From: Defluviitaleaceae bacterium
Lineage (GTDB): Bacteria > Bacillota > Clostridia > Lachnospirales > WQUN01
Direction: 5' to 3'
NCBI GenBank assembly: GCA_009783395.1
Contig: WRHA01000252.1
Span: 1 to 5,316, forward strand
Length of the DNA: 5,316 nt
Part shown: positions 1 through 5,316 of the stretch, one piece after another
Numbering within the stretch: position 1 is the stretch's first letter
Layout of the letters: every line of letters begins with the position of its first letter
Made by a program: the position numbers and the translations under genes
The notes under the pieces: generated by a model
Database searches by the model: none
Told to the model about the DNA's origin: nothing
Seen by the model: the letters and a program-made list of their open reading frames with translations, nothing else

Positions 1-4
1 GAAA

Positions 5-39
5 GATGCCCACGGTGCCCATTGCACGCTTGGCGTGCT
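5..39 (-). repeat. Dispersed 35-nt hairpin repeat, copy 1 (end of fhs)
   Basis: On the minus strand the element begins with the AG of the fhs TAG stop and runs downstream; 31 of 35 bases match the copy at 4628-4662. The GCACGC/GCGTGC arms (33-38 and 24-29) form a 6-bp stem with a 3-nt loop. No U-rich tract follows the stem, so it is not a standard intrinsic terminator. It may continue past the window's left edge. Confidence 0.85.
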
Positions 40-1696
40 AGAATAGGCCGGTTATTAAGCCGTTTTTGTCTATGTCTATGTTTTGTGCGGCGGGGATTTT
101 TGGTAGGCCGGGCATTGTCATAATGTCGCCGGCCAGTGCGACAACGAAACCTGCGCCGGCGGATAGGCGGATTTGGCGAATTGTTATCGTAAAGCCTTCC
201 GGTGCGCCGAGTTTTTTTGCGTTGTCGGTGAAGGAGTATTGCGTTTTTGCCATGCACACAGGGGCGTTGCCATAGCCGAGGCGTTCGAGCGTGCGAAGCT
301 GGGTTAAAGCTTCGGGCGAGAAAGATATATCGGCGGCGCGATAGATTTTTTTCGCTATAGTTGAGATTTTTTCTTTGAGCGGTCGGTCGAGCTCGTATGT
401 GTGTTTTAGCGTCGACGGTTCGTTCATTGCTTCAAGCACAGCGTTTGCAAGCGCGATACCGCCTTCGCCGCCTTTTGCGAAAACTTCGGAAAGCACGCAT
501 TTCGCGCCGATTTTTTGCACGGCCGTTTGTACAAAATCAACTTCGGCAGGGGTATCGGCCGGGAAGTTGTTAATAGCCACTACGCAGGGCAATCCGAAAT
601 TTTGTACATTTTCGATGTGGCGGCGTATGTTTGCCAAACCGATTTCAAGCGCGGCGAGATTCTCCTTGTTAAGATCGGCTTTTTCAACCCCGCCGTGATA
701 TTTTAGTGCGCGAACCGTTGCGACAAGCACGACGGCCGAGGGGGCAATTCCCATGCGGCGACATTTGATATTTATAAATTTCTCCGCGCCCAAGTCTGCG
801 CCGAAGCCGGCTTCGGTTAAAACATACTCGCCGAGTTGCATCGAAAGGCGCGTTGCGGCGACGGTATTGCAGCCGTGCGCGATATTTGCAAAAGGCCCGC
901 CGTGGATAATCGCGGGCGTACCTTCGAGAGTTTGAACCAAATTTGGCGCGATCGCATCTTTTAACAATGCCGCCATTGCGCCCGCCGCCTGCAAATCACC
1001 CGCCGTAACAGGTTTGCCTTCAAACGTGTATGCAACAACGATGCGGGCGAGATTTTTTTTCAAATCGGCAATATCTTCGCTTATGCAAAACGTCGCCATA
1101 ACCTCCGACGCCGCTGTAATGTCAAACCCGTCCTCGCGAGGCGTACCGTTTGCCTTGCCGCCAAAACCGCTTGAAACATAGCGAAGCTGGCGGTCATTCA
1201 TGTCCATTGCGCGCTTAAAAACGATGCGGCGCGGGTCGATGTTTAGAATGTTTCCCTGCTGAATGTGGTTGTCCAAAAGCGCGGCGAGAAGATTATTCGC
1301 GGTTGTAATTGCGTGCAAATCGCCCGTGAAGTGCAGGTTTATGTCCTCCATCGGCACAACCTGTGCGTATCCTCCGCCTGTCGCGCCGCCCTTCATGCCG
1401 AAAACCGGCCCCAGCGACGGCTCGCGCAAACATATTATTGCGTCCTTGCCGAGGCGAGAAAATGCGTCGCCAAGACCCACGGTCGTTGTCGTTTTCCCTT
1501 CACCGGCGGGCGTCGGGCTTATCGCCGTCACCAAAATAACCTTGCCCTGCTTGTTTGCTTTTGGTGCGGCGGTTATTTTTGCTTTGTAGTGTCCGAACGG
1601 CGAAAAATCATCCGGTGTAAGTCCGAGTTTTGCCGCGACTTCCGCAATCGGTTTAACTTTTGTTGCTTGGGCGATTTCGATATCTGATTTAAACAT
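38..1696 (-). CDS. fhs: Formate--tetrahydrofolate ligase (10-formyl-THF synthetase)
   Basis: The product catalyses the ATP-dependent ligation of formate to tetrahydrofolate, giving 10-formyl-THF, a cytoplasmic step that feeds purine and formyl-Met synthesis and, in acetogens, the methyl branch of the Wood-Ljungdahl pathway. Seen in the 552-residue protein: a P-loop [10 protein letters not shown] at residues 62-71, the [10 protein letters not shown] segment at 91-100, the family signature [17 protein letters not shown] at 99-115 followed by [24 protein letters not shown] at 265-277, and [12 protein letters not shown] at 325-336. The C-terminus ([16 protein letters not shown], ending in GLF) is the normal family ending, so the gene is full length. 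An in-frame ATG lies at 1732, but it overlaps the upstream gene's stop. The start at 1696 is preferred because AGGAG sits 9 nt before it and MFKSDIEIA is a typical N-terminus. It lies 22 bp downstream of the oxidoreductase gene, so it is probably in the same operon. The TAG stop forms the first bases of a repeated hairpin element. Confidence 0.97.
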   Translation of the reverse strand: MFKSDIEIAQATKVKPIAEVAAKLGLTPDDFSPFGHYKAKITAAPKANKQGKVILVTAISPTPAGEGKTTTTVGLGDAFSRLGKDAIICLREPSLGPVFGMKGGATGGGYAQVVPMEDINLHFTGDLHAITTANNLLAALLDNHIQQGNILNIDPRRIVFKRAMDMNDRQLRYVSSGFGGKANGTPREDGFDITAASEVMATFCISEDIADLKKNLARIVVAYTFEGKPVTAGDLQAAGAMAALLKDAIAPNLVQTLEGTPAIIHGGPFANIAHGCNTVAATRLSMQLGEYVLTEAGFGADLGAEKFINIKCRRMGIAPSAVVLVATVRALKYHGGVEKADLNKENLAALEIGLANIRRHIENVQNFGLPCVVAINNFPADTPAEVDFVQTAVQKIGAKCVLSEVFAKGGEGGIALANAVLEAMNEPSTLKHTYELDRPLKEKISTIAKKIYRAADISFSPEALTQLRTLERLGYGNAPVCMAKTQYSFTDNAKKLGAPEGFTITIRQIRLSAGAGFVVALAGDIMTMPGLPKIPAAQNIDIDKNGLITGLF

Positions 1697-1705
1697 TCGC
1701 ACGCA

Positions 1706-1710
1706 CTCCT
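1706..1710 (-). promoter_or_regulatory. Ribosome binding site of fhs
   Basis: AGGAG on the minus strand lies 9 nt upstream of the ATG at 1696-1694, within GAGAGGAG. It decides the start in favour of 1696 over the upstream in-frame ATG at 1732, which lies inside the end of the preceding gene and has no comparable site. Confidence 0.85.
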
Positions 1711-1718
1711 CTCTTTGT

Positions 1719-2795
1719 TTAAAATGTAACAAGCTTGCCTGTGCGGGCGGATTCGTAGATGCCTTCGAGGATTTCCGTTACGGCGAGTGCCTCTTCGGGC
1801 AAAACGGTAAGCGGAGTGCCTTTTGTTATTGCATCGATAAAGCATTGTTGCTCTAAAACAGCGGGGGTTGCTGTGCCTCCGTCGAAGAAATCCACGCCGG
1901 CCGCGCCGAGTGCGGGGGATTTTTCATACAGTTTGCCAAAATCGTCGCCGTTAATTTTTACGCCGTCCCACATATCCGCGCCGCCTTTTGTGCCGCAAAT
2001 TGTGGCTTTGGCTTCGCCGAATTGCAACGTGTTTAACGCCCAGCTTGATTCCAGGATAATTGTCGAGTTGTCTTCCATTGTGATAAATCCAAATGCGGAG
2101 TCTTCTACAGTGAATTCTGCCGGATTCCAAGGGCCGAACGCGTTGCCGCAATCGCCGTTTCCGTTCAGCTTGTGAAAAACGCTTCCCATTACGGATTTCG
2201 GCTTGTATTTGCCCATAAACCACAGCGCGAGGTCGAGCGCGTGTGTGCCGATGTCGATAAGCGGGCCGCCGCCTTGCTCTTCTTCATCCAAAAACACGCC
2301 CCATGTCGGGACGGCGCGACGGCGAAGTGAGTGCGCTTTTGCGAAATATATGTCGCCGAAATCGCCGCGTTCGGCGGCTTTTTTAATGTAGCGGCTTTCG
2401 GCGCGATAGCGGTTTTGGTAGGCAATTGTAAGGATTTTTCCCGTTTTTTTTGCCGTGGCACACATGTCGCGAGCTTCTTGCGAGGTTTTTGCCATTGGCT
2501 TTTCGCACATAACATGCTTGCCCGCCTCAAGTGCGGCTATTGTAATGAACGAGTGCGATTTATTTGGTGTAAGTACGTAAACCATGTCGATTTCGGGGAG
2601 TTTTAATAATTCGCGATAGTCGGTAAAAATTTTTGCATCGGGTGTACCGTATTCGGCGGCGGCTTTTGGTGCGCGACTGCCTTTGTCATCGCAAAACGCG
2701 ACCATATCAACAAGCCCTGTTTGTTGAATCGCGGGCATGTGCTTTTGGTTTGCGATTCCTCCGCATCCGATTATTCCTGCCTTTAATTTTTTCAT
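1719..2795 (-). CDS. Gfo/Idh/MocA-family NAD(P)-dependent oxidoreductase
   Basis: This is a soluble two-domain dehydrogenase of 358 residues, the usual family size; members oxidise or reduce sugars, inositols and related polyols with NAD(P). Seen: an N-terminal Rossmann fold opening with GIIGCGGIA (residues 7-15, GxGxxA type), a dinucleotide-fold strand end VAFCD at 32-36, [10 protein letters not shown] at 72-81, the family EKP motif at 98-100 (lysine 99 is the conserved catalytic or cofactor-binding lysine), and the C-terminal-domain motif [14 protein letters not shown] at 175-188, with Asp181 and His185 matching the conserved catalytic D-x-x-x-H pair. The start at 2795 is preferred over the ATG at 2804 because AGGAG directly abuts 2804 (no spacer) but lies 9 nt before 2795. 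The substrate cannot be read from the sequence. The gene lies between a phospholipase-like gene (54 bp upstream) and fhs (22 bp downstream); neither suggests a pathway. A sugar or inositol dehydrogenase is the likely class. Confidence 0.93.
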   Translation of the reverse strand: MKKLKAGIIGCGGIANQKHMPAIQQTGLVDMVAFCDDKGSRAPKAAAEYGTPDAKIFTDYRELLKLPEIDMVYVLTPNKSHSFITIAALEAGKHVMCEKPMAKTSQEARDMCATAKKTGKILTIAYQNRYRAESRYIKKAAERGDFGDIYFAKAHSLRRRAVPTWGVFLDEEEQGGGPLIDIGTHALDLALWFMGKYKPKSVMGSVFHKLNGNGDCGNAFGPWNPAEFTVEDSAFGFITMEDNSTIILESSWALNTLQFGEAKATICGTKGGADMWDGVKINGDDFGKLYEKSPALGAAGVDFFDGGTATPAVLEQQCFIDAITKGTPLTVLPEEALAVTEILEGIYESARTGKLVTF

Positions 2796-2804
2796 GTACG
2801 CCAT

Positions 2805-2809
2805 CTCCT
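2805..2809 (-). promoter_or_regulatory. Ribosome binding site deciding the oxidoreductase start
   Basis: AGGAG on the minus strand touches the first ATG (2804-2802) with no spacer but stands 9 nt from the ATG at 2795-2793, the same spacing as at fhs. This makes [10 protein letters not shown] the likely N-terminus and MAYMKKLK an over-extension. Confidence 0.8.
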
Positions 2810-2812
2810 AAT

Positions 2813-2826
2813 ATGAAATTTTTCAT
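2813..2826. promoter_or_regulatory. Palindrome in the oxidoreductase leader, possible operator
   Basis: ATGAAA-TT-TTTCAT is a perfect inverted repeat with 6-bp arms. The flanks extend the symmetry imperfectly (AATA on the left, TATT on the right, with one extra base). It lies between the predicted -10 element and the ribosome binding site of the oxidoreductase gene, around the expected transcription start near 2821, a normal place for a repressor site. It is AT-rich, so chance is possible. Confidence 0.35.
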
Positions 2827-2827
2827 T

Positions 2828-2855
2828 ATTCTAACACAAAAAAAATCGATCACAA
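2828..2855 (-). promoter_or_regulatory. Putative promoter of the oxidoreductase-fhs unit
   Basis: On the minus strand TTGTGA (2855-2850; 4 of 6 match to TTGACA) is followed after 16 nt by TAGAAT (2833-2828; 5 of 6 match to TATAAT), preceded by TG one base upstream, so it is also an extended -10 (TGTTAGAAT). The expected transcript start is near 2821, about 25 nt before the ATG. The -35 hexamer overlaps the stop codon of the upstream phospholipase-like gene, so the two genes could also be read through together. An A8 tract (2838-2845 on the plus strand) lies in the spacer. Confidence 0.45.
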
Positions 2856-3500
2856 ATTCTGCCGCACAAATTCTGCCGCGCTTTGGATATAATTAAGCGT
2901 GTCTTCATATGTGACGAATTGGTAATTGTAATTCGCATCAAAAACAACATCCGCAAAATGTTCGTAGAGGATGTTGTTTTTTATTGCGTCGACCTCCTTA
3001 GCAAAAATTATGCCGGGAATTTCGTCGGGGGACGCGGCTTTGAGCGTTTGCATTATTTTTTCGACATCTTTGTTTTCAAAATAAAGCTGTGCGTCTATGT
3101 TTCGCAAATCGTTGTAATAGTCGCTTGCGTAGCCTTTTGCGGCTTCTTTCGGGTGGCGCGTGCGAAAATCGTTCCAAATCGTCTTATTGTTCCAAAGATC
3201 GGCCAAGCAATGCGCGGCATAACCCGCCGCGAAATCACTTTTTGGGTTTTCACTCAAAAAATTTTTTATGCATTTTACCCAGCCGTCGTTGTCGGTAACT
3301 TGCCCCCATCGTTCGTCGCTTATGGGGCAAAGATGCGTAATTTTCTTTGTCGCGCCGATATTGGATTGGCCCGCGCCTGTAAATTCCGCACGATAATGTA
3401 CAGCATCCGGCGCGATTGACCCGAGCAAAAACTGTGCGACATCGGAAACAATTTCTTTGGCGTGCCACGCGATGCATAAATGCGTTAAAGGAAAGGCCAT
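2850..3500 (-). CDS. Zinc-dependent phospholipase C-like protein
   Basis: The protein has 216 residues and resembles the zinc-dependent phospholipase C / S1-P1 nuclease fold family, whose members bind a Zn cluster through His and Asp residues and hydrolyse phosphodiester bonds. Seen: N-terminal MAFPLTHLCIA with His7, LGSIAPDAVHYR at 26-37 (Asp32, His35), ITHLCP at 54-59 (His56), and GYAAHCLADLW at 93-103, an H-x-x-x-D pair (His97, Asp101). These are the likely metal ligands by family pattern. There is no signal peptide, unlike the secreted clostridial and Bacillus toxins, so this is probably a cytoplasmic housekeeping-type member rather than a toxin, and its substrate is unknown. An in-frame ATG at 3542 exists, but GGGAGG sits 5 nt before the ATG at 3500 and MAFPLTHL is the typical family start. 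The last codons lie in a perfect 14-bp tandem duplication. The gene is transcribed away from the rhomboid gene. Confidence 0.8.
   Translation of the reverse strand: MAFPLTHLCIAWHAKEIVSDVAQFLLGSIAPDAVHYRAEFTGAGQSNIGATKKITHLCPISDERWGQVTDNDGWVKCIKNFLSENPKSDFAAGYAAHCLADLWNNKTIWNDFRTRHPKEAAKGYASDYYNDLRNIDAQLYFENKDVEKIMQTLKAASPDEIPGIIFAKEVDAIKNNILYEHFADVVFDANYNYQFVTYEDTLNYIQSAAEFVRQNL
2851..2878. repeat. Perfect 14-bp tandem duplication at the phospholipase-like gene's 3' end
   Basis: CACAAATTCTGCCG occurs at 2851-2864 and again at 2865-2878 with no mismatch. Because 14 is not a multiple of 3, the gene reads the two copies in different frames: the upstream copy gives (A)AEFV and the downstream copy gives RQNL followed by the TGA stop, whose last base lies just outside the repeat. 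Confidence 0.9.
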
Positions 3501-3505
3501 AAAAT

Positions 3506-3511
3506 CCTCCC
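3506..3511 (-). promoter_or_regulatory. Ribosome binding site of the phospholipase-like gene
   Basis: GGGAGG on the minus strand, 5 nt before the ATG at 3500-3498. It supports this start over the in-frame ATG at 3542, which would fall inside the predicted divergent promoter. Confidence 0.8.
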
Positions 3512-3518
3512 GCGAAAA

Positions 3519-3533
3519 TGTGATATAATCACA
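3519..3533. promoter_or_regulatory. 15-nt palindrome in the divergent promoter, possible operator
   Basis: TGTGAT-ATA-ATCACA has perfect 6-bp inverted arms. It covers the rightward -10 element completely and touches the last base of the leftward one, so a bound regulator could block both. The arms resemble CRP/FNR-type half sites (TGTGA/TCACA), but the spacing is 5 rather than 6 between the pentamers, so no regulator family is assigned. Confidence 0.45.
3521..3529 (+). promoter_or_regulatory. Extended -10 promoter of the rhomboid gene
   Basis: TGATATAAT is a perfect TATAAT with the TG of an extended -10. No good -35 hexamer is seen about 17 nt upstream, which is common for extended -10 promoters. 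The expected start is near 3536, giving a leader of about 20 nt with AGGAGG at 3544-3549. Confidence 0.6.
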
Positions 3534-3541
3534 GTATAGCA
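3533..3541 (-). promoter_or_regulatory. Extended -10 promoter of the phospholipase-like gene
   Basis: On the minus strand TGCTATACT gives TATACT (5 of 6 match to TATAAT) with an extended-10 TG. The expected start is near 3526, about 26 nt before the ATG at 3500. It lies within 4 bp of the rightward -10 on the opposite strand, so the two promoters overlap. Confidence 0.5.
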
Positions 3542-3555
3542 CGAGGAGGCGTTAC

Positions 3556-4671
3556 ATGTTTTCGCAATTTTCTGCGCGACTTTACAAAATCGTGGCAAGC
3601 GGCGGATATCGACTGAGCGCAACAAACAACGAAATTCTGCACGCGACGCATTGGGTTGCAGAAAATGTTGAGATGGCGACGCTTGTGACAATCCATGCCG
3701 TTGATGCGGAAAAAATCGGTATTGGCGAGATGCTTGAATATGATGCAAAATTGCGTGCGAAATCGGAGTTGCTCCTCGGAAGAGTCGCGTCGGTAACGAA
3801 TGTATATGTTTTCGCGGGCGGAGATGTGCCGGACTTTTCCGGCACGGAAGAATACATCGGGCAGCCGATTTACAGTATTTTTTGGCACATAAATCTTGAA
3901 ACGGGGGAAATTACAACTGCGCCGGGGCAGCCGAAAAAGATTTTTGATATTCATAAAATGGTGATGAATGCCGCAGACGATGCGGGTGGTGCGCCCGTAA
4001 ACGCGCCCGAAAATTTCGCGGATATAACCATTAATGCCGATACTTATTTGCCGAAAGTAAAGCACCGCATCCCCATTTTTTCATATTCATTAATTTTTAT
4101 AAATTTTATTATTTTGGTGATAACGTCCTTGCGTCCGGATATTTTAGCCCTCGGTGCGATAAACCCTGTATCTGTTGTTAATGATAACGAGTGGTACAGG
4201 CTTTTTACAGCAATGTTTTTGCATATCGGATTTTTTCATTTTTTTGCAAATTCTTTTGGAATCGTAATTTTTGCTACGCGCTTAGAGCGGTATCTCGGGC
4301 GTGGATTTTTCCTTTTTACATATGTTCTTTCGGGGCTTATCGGATCGATGTTAAGTCTTGCAAATTTTTATTTTTTTCACCCCATCTATCCGGCATCATC
4401 TTCCGTTGGTGCATCCGGTGCGGTTTTTGGTATGTACGGAGCGATTTATGCGTACACACGAATAACAAAACATTCTCTTGATTTTATTAACTCGTACTTT
4501 TTGCTTATATTTATCGGGATCAGCTTGGTGATGGGTTTCGCGACTCCCGGAATCGACAATTTCGCACACGTCGGGGGACTTTTAGGAGGGATGATAATCG
4601 GCGGCATATATGCTATACTGCTAAAAAAGCACGCCAAGCGTGCATTGGACACCGAGGACATCCGGAGGTAA
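3556..4671 (+). CDS. Rhomboid-family intramembrane serine protease with N-terminal soluble domain
   Basis: The protein has 371 residues: a hydrophilic N-terminal region of about 170 residues that I do not recognise, then a six-helix rhomboid core. Rhomboids cleave membrane-spanning segments using a Ser-His dyad buried in the bilayer. Seen: WYRLFTAMFLHIGFFHFFAN at 213-232, the family H-x-x-x-x-H-x-x-x-N block with oxyanion residue Asn232; GASGAVFG at 285-292 with catalytic Ser287; AHVGGLLGG at 337-345 with catalytic His338. Hydrophobic segments lie near 173-191, 214-240, 251-272, 284-300, 311-328 and 337-356. The gene starts at ATG 3556, with AGGAGG 6 nt upstream. The closest architectural parallel I know is Bacillus YqgP/GluP, which also has an N-terminal domain before the rhomboid core, but the TPR tail of that protein is absent here. 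The last 14 codons (358-371) read through a dispersed repeat, giving a charged tail (KHAKRALDTEDIRR). A CotH-like gene follows 61 bp downstream on the same strand. Confidence 0.93.
   Translation: MFSQFSARLYKIVASGGYRLSATNNEILHATHWVAENVEMATLVTIHAVDAEKIGIGEMLEYDAKLRAKSELLLGRVASVTNVYVFAGGDVPDFSGTEEYIGQPIYSIFWHINLETGEITTAPGQPKKIFDIHKMVMNAADDAGGAPVNAPENFADITINADTYLPKVKHRIPIFSYSLIFINFIILVITSLRPDILALGAINPVSVVNDNEWYRLFTAMFLHIGFFHFFANSFGIVIFATRLERYLGRGFFLFTYVLSGLIGSMLSLANFYFFHPIYPASSSVGASGAVFGMYGAIYAYTRITKHSLDFINSYFLLIFIGISLVMGFATPGIDNFAHVGGLLGGMIIGGIYAILLKKHAKRALDTEDIRR
4628..4662 (+). repeat. Dispersed 35-nt hairpin repeat, copy 2 (end of rhomboid gene)
   Basis: This matches the element at 5-39 (minus strand) at 31 of 35 positions: a shared 17-nt start AGCACGCCAAGCGTGCA, then TGG, CACCG, GG and CATC separated by single differing bases. 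GCACGC (4629-4634) and GCGTGC (4638-4643) can pair as a 6-bp stem with a CAA loop. It occupies codons 358-369 of the rhomboid gene in frame, just before its stop. Confidence 0.85.
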
Positions 4672-4682
4672 GTGACATTACG

Positions 4683-4708
4683 TCTCGAAGCCGGATGCGG
4701 TTTCGAGA
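4683..4708 (+). promoter_or_regulatory. Strong hairpin in the rhomboid-CotH intergenic region
   Basis: Arms TCTCGAAGCCG (4683-4693) and CGGTTTCGAGA (4698-4708) pair along 11 positions, ten Watson-Crick and one G-U, around a GATG loop. The sequence after it is TCTAAAAAAGAGGGGG, with no U-tract in either direction, so it does not look like an intrinsic terminator. It ends 8 nt before the AGAGGGGG ribosome binding region of the CotH-like gene (4717-4724), so a role in processing, mRNA stability or translation of that gene is possible. Confidence 0.6.
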
Positions 4709-4732
4709 TCTAAAAAAGAGGGGGTTGTCGGT

Positions 4733-5316
4733 ATGACGAAGAAATTTGTTTTTATCGCGGCAGTTTTTTTAGCGATTTGCACATTTTACATGACAGCATA
4801 TGCAGACACACTGCTTGAAGTAACGTTCTCGCACGAGTCGGGCTTTTATAGCCAAGCGTTTGATTTAACGCTTGGTGCGCCCGCGGGTGCGAGGATTTTT
4901 TTTACAACGGATGGCTCGTATCCGACCGAACGCTCGACGCGCTTCAACAGGGCGATTCCCATGCGGGCGGCAAACCAAACGAGACTGCACACCATTCGCG
5001 CAATCGCGGTATTGGATGGTGAAACGTCGGAAATTGCGACGCGAAACTTTTTTGTTGGTTCGGATGTATTGCGTCGTTTTTGTGAAAACACATTGATTTT
5101 CGCATTGACGTCCGATCCGCACGGGCTTTTTGATCACTATGAAGGCATTTTTGTTCCGGGAATCGACCGCCAGCGTTGGCGCGAAGACTTTGTGCGTCGG
5201 CACGGACGCCAGCCCGAATCGGGCTTTGGATATGGTTATGAATATCCCGCCGCCCCCGCAAATTTTAACCGTCGCGGCCGCGAGTCCGAACGCCCCGTAC
5301 ATGTTGAAATGTTTGA
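4733..5316 (+). CDS. Secreted CotH-like protein with chitobiase-type domain (partial, 3' end outside window)
   Basis: The open frame runs 194 codons from ATG 4733 to the window edge without a stop, so only the N-terminal part is visible. GAGGGGG lies 8 nt upstream of the ATG. Seen: a signal peptide MTKKFVFIAAVFLAICTFYM with likely cleavage after AYA (residue 24); then a stretch typical of the chitobiase/beta-hexosaminidase C-terminal-like beta-sandwich (FSHESGFYSQAFDLTL at 32-47, IFFTTDGSYPT at 55-65, RAIAV at 89-93, FFVG at 106-109); then the opening of a CotH-type domain (LIFALTSDPHGLFDHYEGIF at 121-140 and RESERPVHVEMF at 183-194). CotH proteins are atypical secreted kinases, best known for phosphorylating spore coat proteins, and many clostridial homologues are surface or cellulosome-linked. 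The catalytic residues lie beyond the window, so kinase activity cannot be judged. It is probably co-transcribed with the rhomboid gene. Cys16 is not in a good lipobox (LAIC), so a lipoprotein is unlikely. Confidence 0.85.
   Translation, partial: MTKKFVFIAAVFLAICTFYMTAYADTLLEVTFSHESGFYSQAFDLTLGAPAGARIFFTTDGSYPTERSTRFNRAIPMRAANQTRLHTIRAIAVLDGETSEIATRNFFVGSDVLRRFCENTLIFALTSDPHGLFDHYEGIFVPGIDRQRWREDFVRRHGRQPESGFGYGYEYPAAPANFNRRGRESERPVHVEMF

Noticed and set aside
66..1589. Several plus-strand open frames opposite fhs (for example 66-275, 375-698 and 1263-1589)
   Set aside because: They are antisense shadows of a strongly conserved gene, and their translations resemble no protein family.
1697..1718. 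A tetrahydrofolate riboswitch before fhs
   Set aside because: Only 22 bp separate fhs from the upstream gene, too short for a folate riboswitch, and only the ribosome binding site is seen there.
2838..2850. T8 tract on the minus strand after the phospholipase-like stop, as an intrinsic terminator
   Set aside because: No GC-rich inverted repeat precedes it; only the short palindrome ATCGAT is present. The preceding sequence is a direct, not inverted, repeat.
3529..4065. A 178-codon minus-strand frame opposite the rhomboid N-terminal region
   Set aside because: The rhomboid gene has a good ribosome binding site, promoter and family motifs. The antisense frame is Arg/Cys-rich with no recognisable motif.
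4672..4713. A 13-codon GTG-started frame (VTLRLEAGCGFEI) directly after the rhomboid stop, with GGAGG just upstream
   Set aside because: The spacing from GGAGG to GTG is only 3 nt, and the frame is explained by the hairpin it contains. Nothing supports translation.
4733..4800. Lipoprotein signal at Cys16 of the CotH-like protein
   Set aside because: The residues before the cysteine (LAI) put Ile at -1 where Gly, Ala or Ser is expected, and a clear AYA cleavage site follows at residue 24.
4865..5302. Minus-strand frames of 145 and 105 codons opposite the CotH-like gene
   Set aside because: The plus-strand frame has a ribosome binding site, a signal peptide and CotH/chitobiase-type motifs running to the window edge. 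The antisense frames have none of these.

Overview
This window looks like chromosomal DNA from a low-to-middling GC bacterium, most likely a member of the Bacillota (Clostridia-type). The reasons are strong AGGAGG-type ribosome binding sites before every gene, extended -10 promoters (TGnTATAAT-like), a classic clostridial-type formate--tetrahydrofolate ligase, and a CotH-family secreted protein. This placement is an inference from gene content and signals, not a phylogenetic result.

Layout: two gene groups diverge from a 55-bp control region at 3501-3555. Leftward (minus strand) come a Zn-dependent phospholipase C-like protein (2850-3500), a Gfo/Idh/MocA-family oxidoreductase (1719-2795) and formate--tetrahydrofolate ligase, fhs (38-1696). 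The oxidoreductase and fhs are only 22 bp apart and are probably co-transcribed. The oxidoreductase also has a plausible promoter of its own overlapping the end of the phospholipase-like gene. Rightward (plus strand) come a rhomboid intramembrane serine protease with a long N-terminal extension (3556-4671) and, 61 bp on, the start of a secreted CotH-like protein with a chitobiase-type beta-sandwich domain (4733 to beyond the window edge). The last gene has no stop inside the window, so it is easy to miss.

How the genes work together: fhs makes 10-formyl-THF from formate in one-carbon metabolism. The oxidoreductase next to it has no obvious metabolic link to it. The rhomboid and CotH-like proteins are both tied to the cell envelope and are arranged like an operon, so a protease and secreted-substrate or shared-surface role is possible but unproven.

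Non-coding structure: the most notable signal is a 35-nt repeat (31/35 identical) found twice, at 5-39 (minus) and 4628-4662 (plus). In both cases it lies in sense orientation exactly at a gene's 3' end, and it contains a GCACGC-CAA-GCGTGC hairpin. In fhs the repeat starts within the TAG stop codon. In the rhomboid gene the same position, in the same reading phase, reads AAG, so the repeat is translated as the C-terminal tail. Other signals are a perfect 14-bp tandem duplication that supplies the end and stop codon of the phospholipase-like gene, overlapping divergent extended -10 elements with a 15-nt palindrome, and an 11-bp-stem hairpin before the CotH-like gene. No stretch longer than 300 bp lacks a gene. 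No tRNA, rRNA, CRISPR array, insertion sequence or riboswitch was recognised.
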